Source: Actinernus sp. WN-2022 (lineage: Eukaryota; Cnidaria; Anthozoa; Actiniaria; Actinernidae). From it: 64,000 nt of DNA. Location: assembly GCA_030867875.1 (NCBI GenBank), contig JAOWCC010001589.1:84281537-84345536 (forward strand), written 5' to 3'. Below are positions 45,761 through 56,002 of this stretch, piece by piece. The first letter of the stretch is position 1; each line of letters begins with the position of its first letter. The translations under genes were made by a program, and so were the position numbers. The notes under the pieces were generated by a model that saw only the letters and a program-made list of their open reading frames with translations, was not told the origin of the DNA and ran no database searches.

Positions 45761-46121
45761 GCCCCGGTCCTATCGCCAGGCGCAGCGGCCGAAGTCAAAC
45801 GACCGAACGAGGTAAGACCAGGTATTCAAACACAGTTAGAAATGTGGTCCGTGGGAAATGCCGTTCATTTTTTTATCTTACAACTCTATGGTGTGTCTTA
45901 AGAGTAAGACTAAGAGCAATATATTTTGTCCATGTCTGTTCTCTGTAGTTTCCGGTGTTCTTAAATATTTAAAAAAACACTTTTTCCTCGCCCAACTATC
46001 GTAGGCTCTTCAGACCATAAATTCACTACAACCAGACATTATGGAGGGGGACTCTGGACAAAAATAGCATTAGATCGTACTGTAGTGGTGTATTCCATCG
46101 AGCCGCCATACCACTATGTCA

Positions 46122-46500
46122 AACCGTAGTCCATTATATCGAACCGTCATGCCATTATATCAAACCGTAGTCCCATTATGTCAAACCGTCATGCCATTAT
46201 GTCAAACCGTCATGCCATTATATCAAACCGTCATGCCATTATATCAAACCGTCATGCCATTATATCAAATCGTCATGCCATTATGTCAAATCGTCATGCC
46301 ATTATGTCAAACCGTCATGCCATTATATCAAACCGTCATGCCATTATGTCAAACCGTCATGCCATTATGTCAAATCGTCATGCCATTATGTCAAACCGTC
46401 ATGCCATTATATCAAACCGTCATGCCATTATGTCAAACCGTCATGCCATTATGTCAAACCGTCATGCCATTATGTCAAATCGTAGTCCATTATGTAAAAC
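46122..46500. repeat. 21-bp satellite, left arm of the foldback element
   Basis: About 18 units with core CATTATGTCAAACCGT (variants TATATC, AAATCG). The three open plus-strand frames through it (MSNRHAI-type heptapeptides) are artefacts of a unit divisible by 3. Confidence 0.9.
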
Positions 46501-46644
46501 CGTAGGCACAGGCAGCCCAAGCTCAAAGTTTGAAATTATTTGACAGTTGAAGTACGAAGGTTCAATCATCCAGAATATCTGGTATTTTATCGCACTAAAT
46601 GGCAAATGAATAACACAATAAACTTGCTTTGATGAAGATAATGT

Positions 46645-47231
46645 GGCTAGAGTAGAGAATACCCGTCCACAATGAACTTGTATATTTTCACTGCTACCGC
46701 AGTCCGTCAGATAAACACAGGAAGCCATAAGTTGACCATAAGGCTTTGCGATCACTACGGGACTGCGGACTGCGGTAGCACTTAAATATATAACTTTGTC
46801 GTTCTCAAAAGATTGTAGGATTCAAAGTTGACCATAAGGCTTTGGGTTAGGTTAGGGTTAGGGTTAGGGTTAGGGTAAGGGTTAGGGTTAGGTTAGGGTT
46901 AGGGTTTAGGTTAGGGTTGCTTTGCGATCACTACGGGACTGCGGACTGCGGTAGCACTTAAATATATAACTTTGTCGTTCTCAAAAGATTGTAGGATTCA
47001 AAGTTGACCATAAGGCTTTGCGATCACTACGGGACTGCGGACTGCGGTAGCACTTAAATATATAACTTTGTCGTTCTCAAAAGATTGTAGGATTCAAAGT
47101 TAATTCAAATATACAATTCGTTCTCAAATGTTATAGGATTCATAGTTAACCATAAGGCTTTGAGATCACTGCGGGACTGCGGTACATTTAATTTTATTAA
47201 ACTCCAAAAAATGGACGGGTATTCTCTACTC
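46645..47231. mobile_element. 587-bp TIR element holding 96-bp repeats and telomeric DNA
   Basis: Inverse termini GAGTAGAGAATACCCGTCCA and TGGACGGGTATTCTCTACTC (the left one preceded by GGCTA). Flanked by GATAATGT on both sides (46637-46644, 47232-47239), an 8-bp hAT-like duplication. The interior consists of about three 96-bp repeats (ACTGCGGACTGCGGTAGCAC) interrupted by TTAGGG repeats. It splits the left inner arm of the foldback element. Confidence 0.75.
46844..46918 (+). repeat. Interstitial telomeric repeat (TTAGGG)n, 75 bp
   Basis: Mainly GGGTTA units with a few GGTTA and GGGTAA/GGGTTTA variants, on the strand reading TTAGGG. It lies between two copies of a 96-bp repeat, at the same phase point (before GCTTTGCGATCACTACGG). 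Confidence 0.95.
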
Positions 47232-47680
47232 GATAATGTTGTTGTGTCTTGAATTTGGGGGCCAATTTAACGAGTTTCTAGGAAACTAGAAGACTGACGA
47301 ATCTTCACGCCGACTCGTAGTCTGAAGTGAGATAGCTTTTCCTGTCCGTATTCTTAGTTTTAAACAAACAAATCCCACTTACATTTCAAAATGTTCTCAT
47401 CCCACTTACATTTCAAAATGTTCTCTGTAGTTGCTGTACTAACATACTGGAACCTCTTGAATAATACGCAAAAACAACAACGCCGGCTTGATCTTGACAA
47501 CTTTAACAAAGCCGGCTAAACGCCGATTTATTTACATGACCGCGGAGAATACTTTCCCGTCCCTTAGTGGGGCTGTAAAAACTGAGCGATAAATGGTACT
47601 CTCCCATCCGATGCTGTGATTTTCAACTCCAAAGGAGGTATCATTTCGGTTGGACTTTAGCCTGAGGAGACGGCTGGAAT

Positions 47681-47908
47681 TCAGGCTAGTTGGACTTCCG
47701 GTGTCTCGTCAAACTGTGAAGAGGTGTTTTGGATGGCGAAATGCGAGGTGACAAAAATCATTTCTCGGTACTCGTTGAATGTTTGGTCATGAAACTTGGA
47801 GGATACGTAGCAAGGAGATCTGTCTACGGGATCCAGAAGTATCACGTTGATTGAGTGCATGGATTTAAGAGTCATTTTTGCCGTGGAGATGACAGGTATG
47901 TGACACGC
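47681..47908 (-). other. Exon-like open frame in the foldback element, unknown
   Basis: Minus strand: MACHIPVISTAKMTLKSMHS ... NVILLDPVDRSPCYVSSKF, DQTFNEYREMIFVTSHFAI, ending VQLA-stop. Base composition and codon use are more even than in the surrounding repeats, and there are no low-complexity tracts, so it may be a captured gene fragment. I do not recognise a domain. Its apparent N-terminus is set by the MITE at 47912, whose insertion cuts off anything further upstream. Confidence 0.35.
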
Positions 47909-47911
47909 CAT

Positions 47912-48525
47912 CAAGGGCACCCAACGAGTACTTTTTGAAATTCGTTTGAAACCAGTTGTCTGCAGCTTATCTAGCCATTTTAAGGCGCCTACTATGTCTT
48001 GACGTATTCTAGAAAGCTATTAGCTGTTCGGATTTTCTAGGTGGAAATCGCGTCAACCGAAAATTCTATGGCAAAATATTCCCGGCCTACGAATTTGTTA
48101 GTAGTCTAGAACATAAACAAGAATTTTCTAACCCAAGTAATTTCATGTTGCAAAGTTTTGTGGAGGAACGAATTTTCTAGATTTTTATTTTTCCTTTAGG
48201 CAATTCTTTTCGGTGACCTCCATTTGCTAAAGGTTTATTCTTTCGGTTTTTAGATGTCAGAATTTCTTAGGGAATGAAAATGTGTTCTCGAAAACTTTAG
48301 GTGGCCGCTTCACTAAATGATTTGTGATAATGTTTTTTTTTCCGGATCGTTCCTAACCCAAAATCTCTTGGTGTCCCTTTTCTTCTATAATTTTCTGTGA
48401 ATTTAAAAAAATATTTCTAGCCAGTATTTCAGAAAACAATTTCCTAGGACAATTTTTTTCAAATCCGAAAGTTTTAGGCTAACTTACTCTCCCGAACAGC
48501 TTTTTAACCGAAAACTTCGTTGGGT
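47912..48525. mobile_element. MITE with CAAGGGCACCCAACGA terminus, copy 2
   Basis: Matches 17883-18421 through most of its length, with an extra ~80 bp near 48200-48300. The left terminus is intact; the right stops at TTCGTTGGGT, so the last bases are lost or diverged. Confidence 0.75.
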
Positions 48526-48767
48526 CTCTCTTTTATAGGTAGATCGAGTGAATCCAGGTTTCCTAGCCTGAAACTCGTTAAATCGGGCCCCCAATCCCCA
48601 ATTAAATTCAAGACACAACAACATCATCTTCATCAAAGCAAAGTGTTATTCGTTTGCCATTTAGTGCGATAAAATACCAGATATTCTGGATGTTTGAACC
48701 TTCGTACTTCAACTGTCAAATAATTTCAAACTTTGAGCTTGGGCTGCCTGTGCCTACGGTTTTACAT

Positions 48768-49190
48768 AATGGACTACGATTTGACATAATGGACTACGAT
48801 TTGACATAATGGCATGACGGTTTGATATAATGGCATGACGATTTGACATAATGGCATGACGGTTTGATATAATGGAATGACGGTTTGACATAATGGCATC
48901 ACGATTTGACATAATGGCATGACGGTTTGACATAACGGCATGACGGTTTGATATAATGGCATGACGGTTTGACATAATGGCATGACGGTTTGATATAATG
49001 GCATGACGGTTTGACATAATGGCATGACGATTTGACATAATGGCATGACGGTTTGATATAATGGCATGACGGTTTGATATAATGGCATGACGGTTTGATA
49101 TAATGGCATGACGGTTTGACATAATGGGACTACGGTTTGATATAATGGCATGACGGTTCGATATAATGGACTACGGTTTGACATAGTGGT
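48768..49190. repeat. 21-bp satellite, right arm of the foldback element
   Basis: Inverse of the left-arm array, about 20 units (core ACGGTTTGACATAATG). Confidence 0.9.
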
Positions 49191-49595
49191 ATGGCGGCTC
49201 GATGGAATACACCACTACAGTACGATCTAATGCTATTTTTGTCCAGAATCCCCCTCCATAAGACATTCAAATAACTGGGCTTTTGATTATTGTTTTTATT
49301 CCGTTTTTTTCTGCTTCGATCATTGCTCTTTTGGCGACCATATTTGTTTTCATCACACGAATCCATAACTCGAGCTGCCTGTGATCGTCAGTTTTGGCAC
49401 TTTCTCGACAATAGGTATAATTGTGTTCGTCGGTTTCAGAAATTAACGGAGATCCGTAAGATATTGCCTTTTCTATCAAAATATAACTTACGCTAAACAC
49501 CTCCACTGCTCCAGTACACAGGCCATTGCATTGTGTCAGGAGTCCGTTAGCCGGTTAGACTATGCTACTATATCATATTTGTTGATATCATGTAA

Positions 49596-49830
49596 GGGAT
49601 GGACCGTTATATTTGGGGAGGGGGGGAGGGGGGAGGGTTGGGTAATTATTTCTGAATTTTTTTGTATGACTGAAAGTTCTGCACGAATTTTTTAGTCACC
49701 CCGTTTGCTTGCACGATTTTTTTCCCTTCAGTTTATTGTGCAGGAATTTTTTCCCTTTTCAAATCCTGTGTTCGAATTGCTTTGAGGTATTTGGACAACC
49801 CCCCCCCTAAAAAATATAATGGTCCATCCC
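49596..49830. mobile_element. PIF/Harbinger-like MITE, 235 bp, TAA duplication
   Basis: Termini GGGATGGACCGTTATATTTG and the inverse (CAAATATAAT-like..GGTCCATCCC), flanked by TAA (49593-49595 and 49831-49833), a TWA target. It inserted about 20 bp from the 3' terminus of the Helitron. Confidence 0.75.
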
Positions 49831-49853
49831 TAAGTTCCGCGGGTCCCTGCTAG

Positions 49854-52051
49854 TAATAATAATAATAATATTTTGACAGGAAAGCTCCACTCACAATTTG
49901 TGATTTTCAGGGAGGTCCTGTATTAAAAATATATATTTCACTAATATATGGAAAACAGGAAAGTTAAATGGTTGTAATAAAATAGAAATAGAACAAGGAT
50001 TATTATGAAATTAAGTTATGTGCCAGTAAGATTTAAAGATTGATAATGTAGTTGATTGTATAACTTCAGAGTCTAAAGAGTTCCAGTCTAATAGTGCATG
50101 GTATATAGGTAAACTTCTGCTGTCCCCAATTCCTACGTGCGAATGGTAAATGTAGATTGTGCTGACGGCGTGTATTATATGTATGAAAGTCGTGATTCTT
50201 CTTTAATTTAAAGTTGAAGTCCACCATGCTATTTCAGCATTTGAAGATAGTAATACAGCGATGATAGCGCCGTCGAAGGTACAGTGGTTTCCAGTTTAAT
50301 AGTTCGAGTACTTGAGATGGAGAAGAGCTTGAGGGAAAGTCGAGCATAAGTCGAGCAGCATTATTCTGAAGAACTTGAAGGTGATCCATGAGGACGGTAT
50401 TATTCTTATCTCCCCAGACGATATCGGCATAGTCAAGTAAGGGAAGGACAAGAGATTTATAGAGAGTTAGCCGCGCATGCAAGGGCAGCAAATGCTTTAC
50501 CCGGCGGATGATGCCAAGACGTTGATTGACTTTATTACTGACCCTATCCACGTGTTCTGACCAACTCATGTTCTGACTGACTGTCACTCCTAAATGTTTA
50601 AAAGAGTCAGTTCGGTCAAGAGCAGAGCCATTTATGGTCAGTGAAACCTCTCTGAAATCCTTGAGCTTGCGTGCGCTGCCATAAATTATGAACTTGCATT
50701 TAGATGTATTCAGTGTCAAGAGATTGCTGTTAAACCATTGACATATGGACAGAAGGTCAGCGTTCAATTTATCTTTAAGTTCCTGGGCATTAGTCGAAGA
50801 GCAGTAAATTACTGTATCGTCAGCGTAGAGGGACACCTCGCAGTAATTAACACATGAGGGTAAGTTATTTACATAAACAAGAAATAGTAGTGGTCCTAAG
50901 ACGCTTCCTTGAGGGACTCCGACAGGAACATTCTTGGGAGAGGAAGAGACATTTGCCAAGTTGGTGATTTGGCTTCTGTTAAATAGATAGGACTTGAACC
51001 AGTTCACACTTGTGTCAGAAAAGCCAGCTGTTACTAGTTTATTGAAGAGAATAGTATGGTCAACAGTGTCAAACGCTTTTGACAAGTCCAGGAAAACAGC
51101 ACCGGTTACTAGACCACTGTCCATATTCCCAAGGATAGTATCGGTGAAATGGGTAAGAGCGATCTTTGTTGAGAGTTTAGGTCTGAAGCCAAACTGCCTG
51201 GGTGTAAGGATCTTTTCTTCCATAAGGTAATTATATACTTGTGCATGGACTGCCTTCTCAAGGATCTTACTAACTGTCGGGAGGATTGTAATCGGCCTAT
51301 AATTGTTGGCGTTGCTTCGATCACCAGATTTGAAGAGAGCTGTTACTTTACCAAATTTCCAGATAGAAGGGAATGTAGAAGACTCAAGTGAGCGATTGAA
51401 TATCTTGGTCAAAGCAGGAGTTATGACGCTTGCAGAGTCTTTCAGCAGTCTGGCGCTAATGCGATCAAAAAATTTATCTTGAGCATTTTTAGTTGTCTAT
51501 GCACAAACTTTTCTTCAATTGAAATGAAGACAAAGTTTCGAGACCTTGCGATAGATTCACCAGAAGGGGGTCGTGGATAGAAAAAATCAAGGCTTGCTTT
51601 TATTTTAGCAGCCAATTTAGATCCTACTGTTGAAAAATGATTATTTAAAACTTCAGCAATCGACTTTGAGTCAGTATGTGGTACGAGGATGTCTTTCGCG
51701 AAGTAATTTCGTTCAATGTTTTCCATAGTTCACCGCTATTTCCCCTGTTCCTAGTAATAAGGTTTAAATAGTAATCAGCTTTGCATTTTTTGACCAGGTT
51801 GTTTACGTAGGATTTTATCTTTTTGTACATGGACCAATGGAATGACGATCTTGATTTAACGGCCTTCCGGTGGTGGTAATCTCGGTCTTGCATGGCGTTG
51901 CATAACTCTGAATTCATCCAGGGCACGTGTATACCCTTGATTCTAGATTTTTTAATTGGAGCATGTCGATTGGCTGTATCCGTAAATAGTTGGTTCCAAG
52001 TTTCAACTGCACTATTGGTGTCCAATTGCTCGTCGACGACATTCCAACATA
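49854..52051 (-). mobile_element. CR1-like LINE, 5'-truncated, (ATT)n tail
   Basis: Inserted in a type B block (GATAT at 45140; GTCAGTTACAG at 52052). Reads on the minus strand from 52051 toward a tail of (ATT)n, which is shared with 45141-45154 because the Helitron landed in it. It carries the region between endonuclease and RT, the complete RT core (50234-51412) and a ~380-bp 3' UTR. The endonuclease is missing, so it cannot be autonomous. Confidence 0.8.
50234..51412 (-). CDS. Reverse transcriptase domain of the CR1-like LINE
   Basis: 392 codons of an RNA-directed DNA polymerase that would copy LINE RNA at the target site. Motifs in order: fingers FKSGDRSNANNYRPITIL (residues ~29-46), QFGFRPKLST (~73-82), palm FLDLSKAFDTVDH (~106-118, first catalytic Asp), GVPQGSVLGPLLFLVYVNNL (~163-182), catalytic YADDT (~193-197), then SKCKFIIYG and FKHLGVTVSQNMSW. 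The C-terminal segment KSLVLPLLDYADIVWGD, LQNNAARLM follows. All catalytic residues are present. Upstream pieces in other frames (51442-51726, 51645-52025; LCNAMQDRDYHHRKAVKSRS, DSKSIAEVLNNHFSTVGSKL) show at least two frameshifts, so the protein is a partial, probably inactive remnant. CR1/Jockey-like by the GVPQGSVLGPLLF signature. Confidence 0.85.
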   Translation of the reverse strand: MTKIFNRSLESSTFPSIWKFGKVTALFKSGDRSNANNYRPITILPTVSKILEKAVHAQVYNYLMEEKILTPRQFGFRPKLSTKIALTHFTDTILGNMDSGLVTGAVFLDLSKAFDTVDHTILFNKLVTAGFSDTSVNWFKSYLFNRSQITNLANVSSSPKNVPVGVPQGSVLGPLLFLVYVNNLPSCVNYCEVSLYADDTVIYCSSTNAQELKDKLNADLLSICQWFNSNLLTLNTSKCKFIIYGSARKLKDFREVSLTINGSALDRTDSFKHLGVTVSQNMSWSEHVDRVSNKVNQRLGIIRRVKHLLPLHARLTLYKSLVLPLLDYADIVWGDKNNTVLMDHLQVLQNNAARLMLDFPSSSSPSQVLELLNWKPLYLRRRYHRCITIFKC

Positions 52052-52296
52052 TGTCTCTGAGTCAGTTACAGAAACTTAGCAAATTTTGGCACTCCCATGT
52101 CTTTTTGAATGAATGAATTTTATTACTTAATATTATAAATACAGCTTTTACTGAAGCCTTATAAATCTGCACTCCCTATGTCTTCAAGTGTCTTGCATTG
52201 TATTTCTCTAAGGTGATTTGAATCGAGCGCGCGGCCGATAGTTTACGTATAAACGTAGTCACAGTTGCTTAGCTCTTGGATGATTTTATTTTGAAT
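52052..52296 (+). repeat. Type B block, copy 3, middle part
   Basis: GTCAGTTACAGAAACTTAGC through GATGATTTTATTTTGAA, matching 42889-43118. It lies between the LINE nest and the SGNH-LINE. Confidence 0.85.
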
Positions 52297-53316
52297 GCGG
52301 TCATGGATCTTGTGTCTGTTAACATGTATTAGATATCTCCCCTTTTCGAGACTCTCTTAGTACCATTTTAGGAGAAATGGAAGAAATACGTGACAAATAT
52401 CCTTTAAAGCCATTTTTGGAAAAGACAGGAAAACAGAAAAAGCTAATTTTCGAAGAAATTGCGTTGGATCTCTACAAACCATCGGCACATTGCGTGGCGT
52501 TCAAAACTTCACAAAGAATATTCTGTTCTGGGTCAAGGCTTTGCAGGACCGATACTTTGAAACACTAGAAGTTAGCAACGAGTATACCGTCAAGTGGATT
52601 GATCATGTAAATGGGAAAGAGGACACATTCGATAGCATTGAATTAAAGCTATGTTATAGTCAACAACCCAGCCACGCGGTGGATGACTCGGGGACGAAGA
52701 ATCGCCGTTAACAATTAGTAATGATCTACTCCTATTTACAATCCATGTTTACTTAACGACGGGAGTTATTATGTGCCAAGGTATTGGATATGACTTATGG
52801 ACCAAGTCAGAATTCGAAAGTCTCAGAGAGAGAGTAAACCTTCTGCTGAAAGATGAAGACACAAACGAAGCGGCAGCAAACGTCAACAAAGACGTCATAC
52901 ATAACCTCAAGGCAATGTATACAGCTTCAAAGGCTAAAAAGGCACAGAAAGTCGCATGTGACAAAGTCAAGCCGCTGGAGACGAATGTTCTAACCGACAA
53001 TAAAGCCCAGGAACCATTTGTTTCTCAAGCCCACGCTCCTGAAACACCGAAAGCCAGCCGGAAACGAAGAAATTCGTTGGATTCCATTAGAGGCCTGTCA
53101 CCCCGCAATTTGAAATCTCTTTCCGAACTACGTATGACTATGTGCAACCTCGAAGCAGAATTAACAGAAATGCGGAACGACTTTACCATCTCACTACAGC
53201 GACAGGGAGTTAACATAAACAGCGTAAGTACAACAAGAAAACAACCACAAAGTAGAGACCCAATCATTGGCTTCACGGGTCATTGATCTCGAGGTCGAAA
53301 ATCAAGCTTTAATTAA

Positions 53317-53742
53317 GGCTGGTTTTCACTAGCGACGGAAGCGACGGAAGCAGAAACGGAAGCGTAAGCGTAAACATAAGAAACTAATGTTCTAGTGAAA
53401 ATGAACACGACGGAAGCATAAGCATAAGCCTCGTTCAGAAGCGAAAACCTCGCTTGCATGCTATATTTACATTGCAAAGGGCCTGAGAATGAGTATTCTG
53501 ATTGGCTAAATTCATGTGCTTCCGCTTCTGCTTACGTTTGACTAGTTTTCACTGGAACGGAAGCGACGGAAGCAGAAGCGGAGACGTAAGAAGAAGGAAA
53601 CCTTCCGTTCCTTCCGCTTATGCTTCCGTCGAGCTTACGCTTCCGCTTACGTCTCCGTTTCTTGATTTTCACTAGAACGTAAGGCTCCTTACGCTTACGC
53701 TTCTGCTTCCGCTTCTGCTTCCGTCGCTAGTGAAAACCAGCC
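53317..53742. mobile_element. 426-bp MITE with TTAA duplication
   Basis: Inverse termini GGCTGGTTTTCACTAGCGAC flanked by TTAA (53313-53316, 53743-53746). The interior is built of short CGGAAGC / GAAGCGTAAGCG words in both orientations. TTAA suggests a piggyBac/Kolobok-type mobiliser. Inserted in the coiled-coil part of ORF1. Confidence 0.85.
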
Positions 53743-54183
53743 TTAAAAGAGGAAGTTAAGAGGCTGAAAACAGATATGCAAAACTTGAAGAAAGTAAATA
53801 AATCTACTATCAAAACTGTAATGATGCATGATCAAACACAACAATGTAACGGAACCGAATCTGAAACATCAGGGCAGTGTGAAGCGCAAACGGATATCAC
53901 AATGGATATCCCAGTCCCGGGGGGGGGACTCCCTTATGTGAGGGGTACATGGATGCTCGTCGTACCTTTTAGGGGTCAAAATCAGGAGTTTGGTACCACT
54001 TAGGGTATCCACGATCAAACACAGACATTTCTATGTAAAGCGGTACCTTTTAGGGGTCAGGTGTCAATTGAACAAAAAAGCGGTTATCTATTTACATTTT
54101 TATTATATTTTAGGGGTCAAAATAAGCTTGAGCCACGCCCATTTTAGTACCTCTTAGGGTCAAATCGAAAATGTCCGACGAGC

Positions 54184-55288
54184 AGACAGACAGACAGACA
54201 GACTTTATTCATTAGCTCTTTGTACTACATTGGTACATCAGATGACTGCTAACAAATTTAAAAAGTTGGTTAATGACGGATAGATTGTTCTGTAATCTTA
54301 AAAATATAATATATATATAGTTAGTTATCATTAAATTAGCTTACATTATTTGTGCTGAAATTATGGTGGATCGCATGTCCATACAATCATAAACATATTT
54401 TGCTGCTATTGTTGTGACTTGTCTCGGGGGATCAATGATTACCGAAAATAGTTCTTTTTCTGTCATTTTTCTGCTATCTAATTTCGTTAGAGTTTTTAAG
54501 GAGGAAAAGAAATCATGCCTGATTGTCTGGTAAGTTTTGCATCTCAGCAGGAAGTGAATTTCGTCTTCCATTTCTTGTTTGCATGTTGGGCAAATTCGTT
54601 CTTCTGGTTTTAGATAAGGTTTAAGGTGTCTTCCTTTTTCAATTTGAAGGCAATGATTGCTTATTCTTAATTTGGTGAACGTAATTCTATGTTTGATGTT
54701 TCTGACAAGATCCAAATAGTTTTCGAATTCATACTTCGTTTTGAATGTTCGATAAACTCGTAGTTTGTTACTCTGGTTTGGATTCTGTCGTTGGTCATTA
54801 AATATATCACTTAACCAAATTTGTAGTTCTGTGTCTTTTAGGCGTTGCTTTATATTCTTCAGAAATTCCCTAAAATCTGGAGTATTATTTTGGAGTATCC
54901 ATATATCACCATAGCCTAGGCTTTGTACGGTTCGCTTAATTTTGTAACTCCAAAAAACTGGGTTGCTTGATTGCATACTGTCGAGATACATATTTTTTGT
55001 AAGCATTGGCTCGTCCCTGGTTAACAATTTTGTCCAATAGTTAATACTTCTGAATGTTAATTCACATCTCAAAGGATATCTACCAAGCTCTGCTCTACAT
55101 CCATTATTGACTGATGTTCTGCTGGTTCCTAATAGTAACTTGCAAAATTTTGTATGCACTATTTCTATCGGATCATTTTCGTTAGATCTTTTGCTATCGG
55201 TCCCCCAGATTTCGCTTCCATAGAGCAAGATTGGTTTTATCAAAGTGTCGAAGAGTTTGATTGTCAGTTTAATATCAGATCTAAAGTG
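54184..55288 (-). mobile_element. 5'-truncated CR1-like LINE 3' end with TCTG tail
   Basis: Minus-strand insertion inside the MITE. It ends in a (TCTG)n tail (54184-54203 read in complement) instead of poly(A), and is truncated 5' within the post-RT region. Confidence 0.8.
54341..55243 (-). CDS. LINE RT C-terminal domain, open frame
   Basis: 300 codons without RT catalytic motifs: the C-terminal portion of a CR1-like ORF2. It begins at the thumb end (MIKPILLYGSEIWGTD) and contains YPLRCELTFRSINYWTKLL, TKLRISNHCLQIEKGRHLKP, and a zinc-knuckle RICPTCKQEMEDEIHFLLRC (C-x2-C-x8-H-x4-C). The open frame over its full length implies a young insertion. It has no endonuclease or polymerase and cannot function alone. 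A similar but distinct protein tail is at 59457-59930. Confidence 0.85.
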   Translation of the reverse strand: MIKPILLYGSEIWGTDSKRSNENDPIEIVHTKFCKLLLGTSRTSVNNGCRAELGRYPLRCELTFRSINYWTKLLTRDEPMLTKNMYLDSMQSSNPVFWSYKIKRTVQSLGYGDIWILQNNTPDFREFLKNIKQRLKDTELQIWLSDIFNDQRQNPNQSNKLRVYRTFKTKYEFENYLDLVRNIKHRITFTKLRISNHCLQIEKGRHLKPYLKPEERICPTCKQEMEDEIHFLLRCKTYQTIRHDFFSSLKTLTKLDSRKMTEKELFSVIIDPPRQVTTIAAKYVYDCMDMRSTIISAQIM

Positions 55289-55565
55289 GGATCCCCTTTT
55301 ATATGGGAGTCCCCCCCCCCCCCCCCGGGATCCCAGTGCATACTAATCAGTATGTGGCTCTCGACACTAGTACCCTGAGTACTCAGTCTGACAGAGATCC
55401 TCCTGTGGTTGAACCACAAAACACTCATGCGCCTGCCGCTCAGGGCCCTAGGAAACCCATTTCTCAATCTTCTGTTAGGGTGCCCAATAATGATATTGTG
55501 TTCCTCGCTGATTCAAACGCCAAATATATTGAGCTGAAACGGCTTAGCCGCGACAAGGAAATTCT

Positions 55566-56002
55566 CCCGGGGGGGGGACTCCCCATAAAAATAGACGGGG
55601 GTGCTCGACGTGAGAAATGAAATTCACCCCTAAAAGATAGCAATATGGGTGTGGCTCACAAAAAATTTACCCCTAAAAGATAGCACTCCAAAAGACAAAT
55701 TTGTGCAAAGTAAAGGAAATAAGAGACAAAGCTCTGCCCCATAACCTCGTCTTTAATATTCGGATGGATCAAACTCTATATCGAAGCCGTAAATACCGAT
55801 TCAACTTGTGGGGTCTCATGCTCGAGGATCTAGCGCTATTTTTTCTCGGCCACAAAAATTTTGGGTCTCGGAGACCCCTAAAAGATAGCCGAGACCTTTG
55901 GAAGACCCCTAAGAGATAGCACTGCTAACGATTTTAACCCCTAAAAGATAGGTCGAGTACCCCCGTCTATTTTTATGGGGAGTCCCCCCCCCCCCCCCCG
56001 GG
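55566..56002. mobile_element. 437-bp MITE with 8-bp TSD GAAATTCT
   Basis: Termini CCCGGGGGGGGGACTCCCCA, then TAAAAATAGACGGGGGT, and exact inverse, about 35 bp each. GAAATTCT on both sides (55558-55565, 56003-56010). The interior carries repeated CCCTAAAAGATAGC words. Related to but distinct from 53916-55329 (same ends, different interior). It cuts the SGNH domain of ORF1. Confidence 0.9.

Larger units (their letters stand above)
46040..49260. mobile_element. 3.2-kb foldback element with satellite arms and AGACAT duplication
   Basis: Ends TATGGAGGGGGA / TCCCCCTCCATA, exactly flanked by AGACAT (46034-46039 and 49261-49266). Each arm is ~600 bp. It comprises about 70 bp of terminal sequence, then the 21-bp array, then a ~150-bp inner arm with CAGAATATCTGGTATTTTAT. 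The left inner arm is split by the TIR element at 46645-47231 and resumes at 47240. The centre holds an unassigned frame (47681-47908, minus) and the CAAGGGCACCC MITE. No transposase recognised. Confidence 0.8.
45155..49853 (+). mobile_element. 4.7-kb Helitron-like element, non-autonomous, in a LINE tail
   Basis: Begins TCTTATATAACAATACGCTA and ends GCGGGTCCCTGCTAG, between A (45154) and T (49854). Both termini match the 613-bp element at 11883-12495. Removing it restores an uninterrupted (ATT)n run joined to the minus-strand LINE at 49854-52051. Contents in order: (GT)n; a conserved TCCTAATATGGAGG region; a 48-bp minisatellite; a 3.2-kb foldback insertion; a Harbinger-like MITE; the 3' end. 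No Rep or helicase reading was found, so it would depend on another copy. Confidence 0.75.
53916..55329. mobile_element. GGGACTCC-type MITE with 8-bp TSD, split by a LINE
   Basis: Termini CCCGGGGGGGGGACTCCC and the inverse GGGAGTCCCCCC...CCCGGG; target duplication ATCCCAGT on both sides (53908-53915, 55330-55337). The interior is repeated GTACCTTTTAGGGGTC words, as at 1-296. A CR1-like LINE 3' end (54184-55288) is nested inside it. Confidence 0.85.

Noticed and set aside
45371..45815. Open frames on both strands through 16-residue repeats
   Set aside because: 48-bp minisatellite belonging to a Helitron-like family; openness on both strands is a repeat artefact.
46116..46543. Long open frames of heptapeptide repeats (MSNRHAI-type), also 48754-49184 on the minus strand
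   Set aside because: The 21-bp unit is a multiple of 3, so several frames stay open by default; no start context or non-repeat domain.
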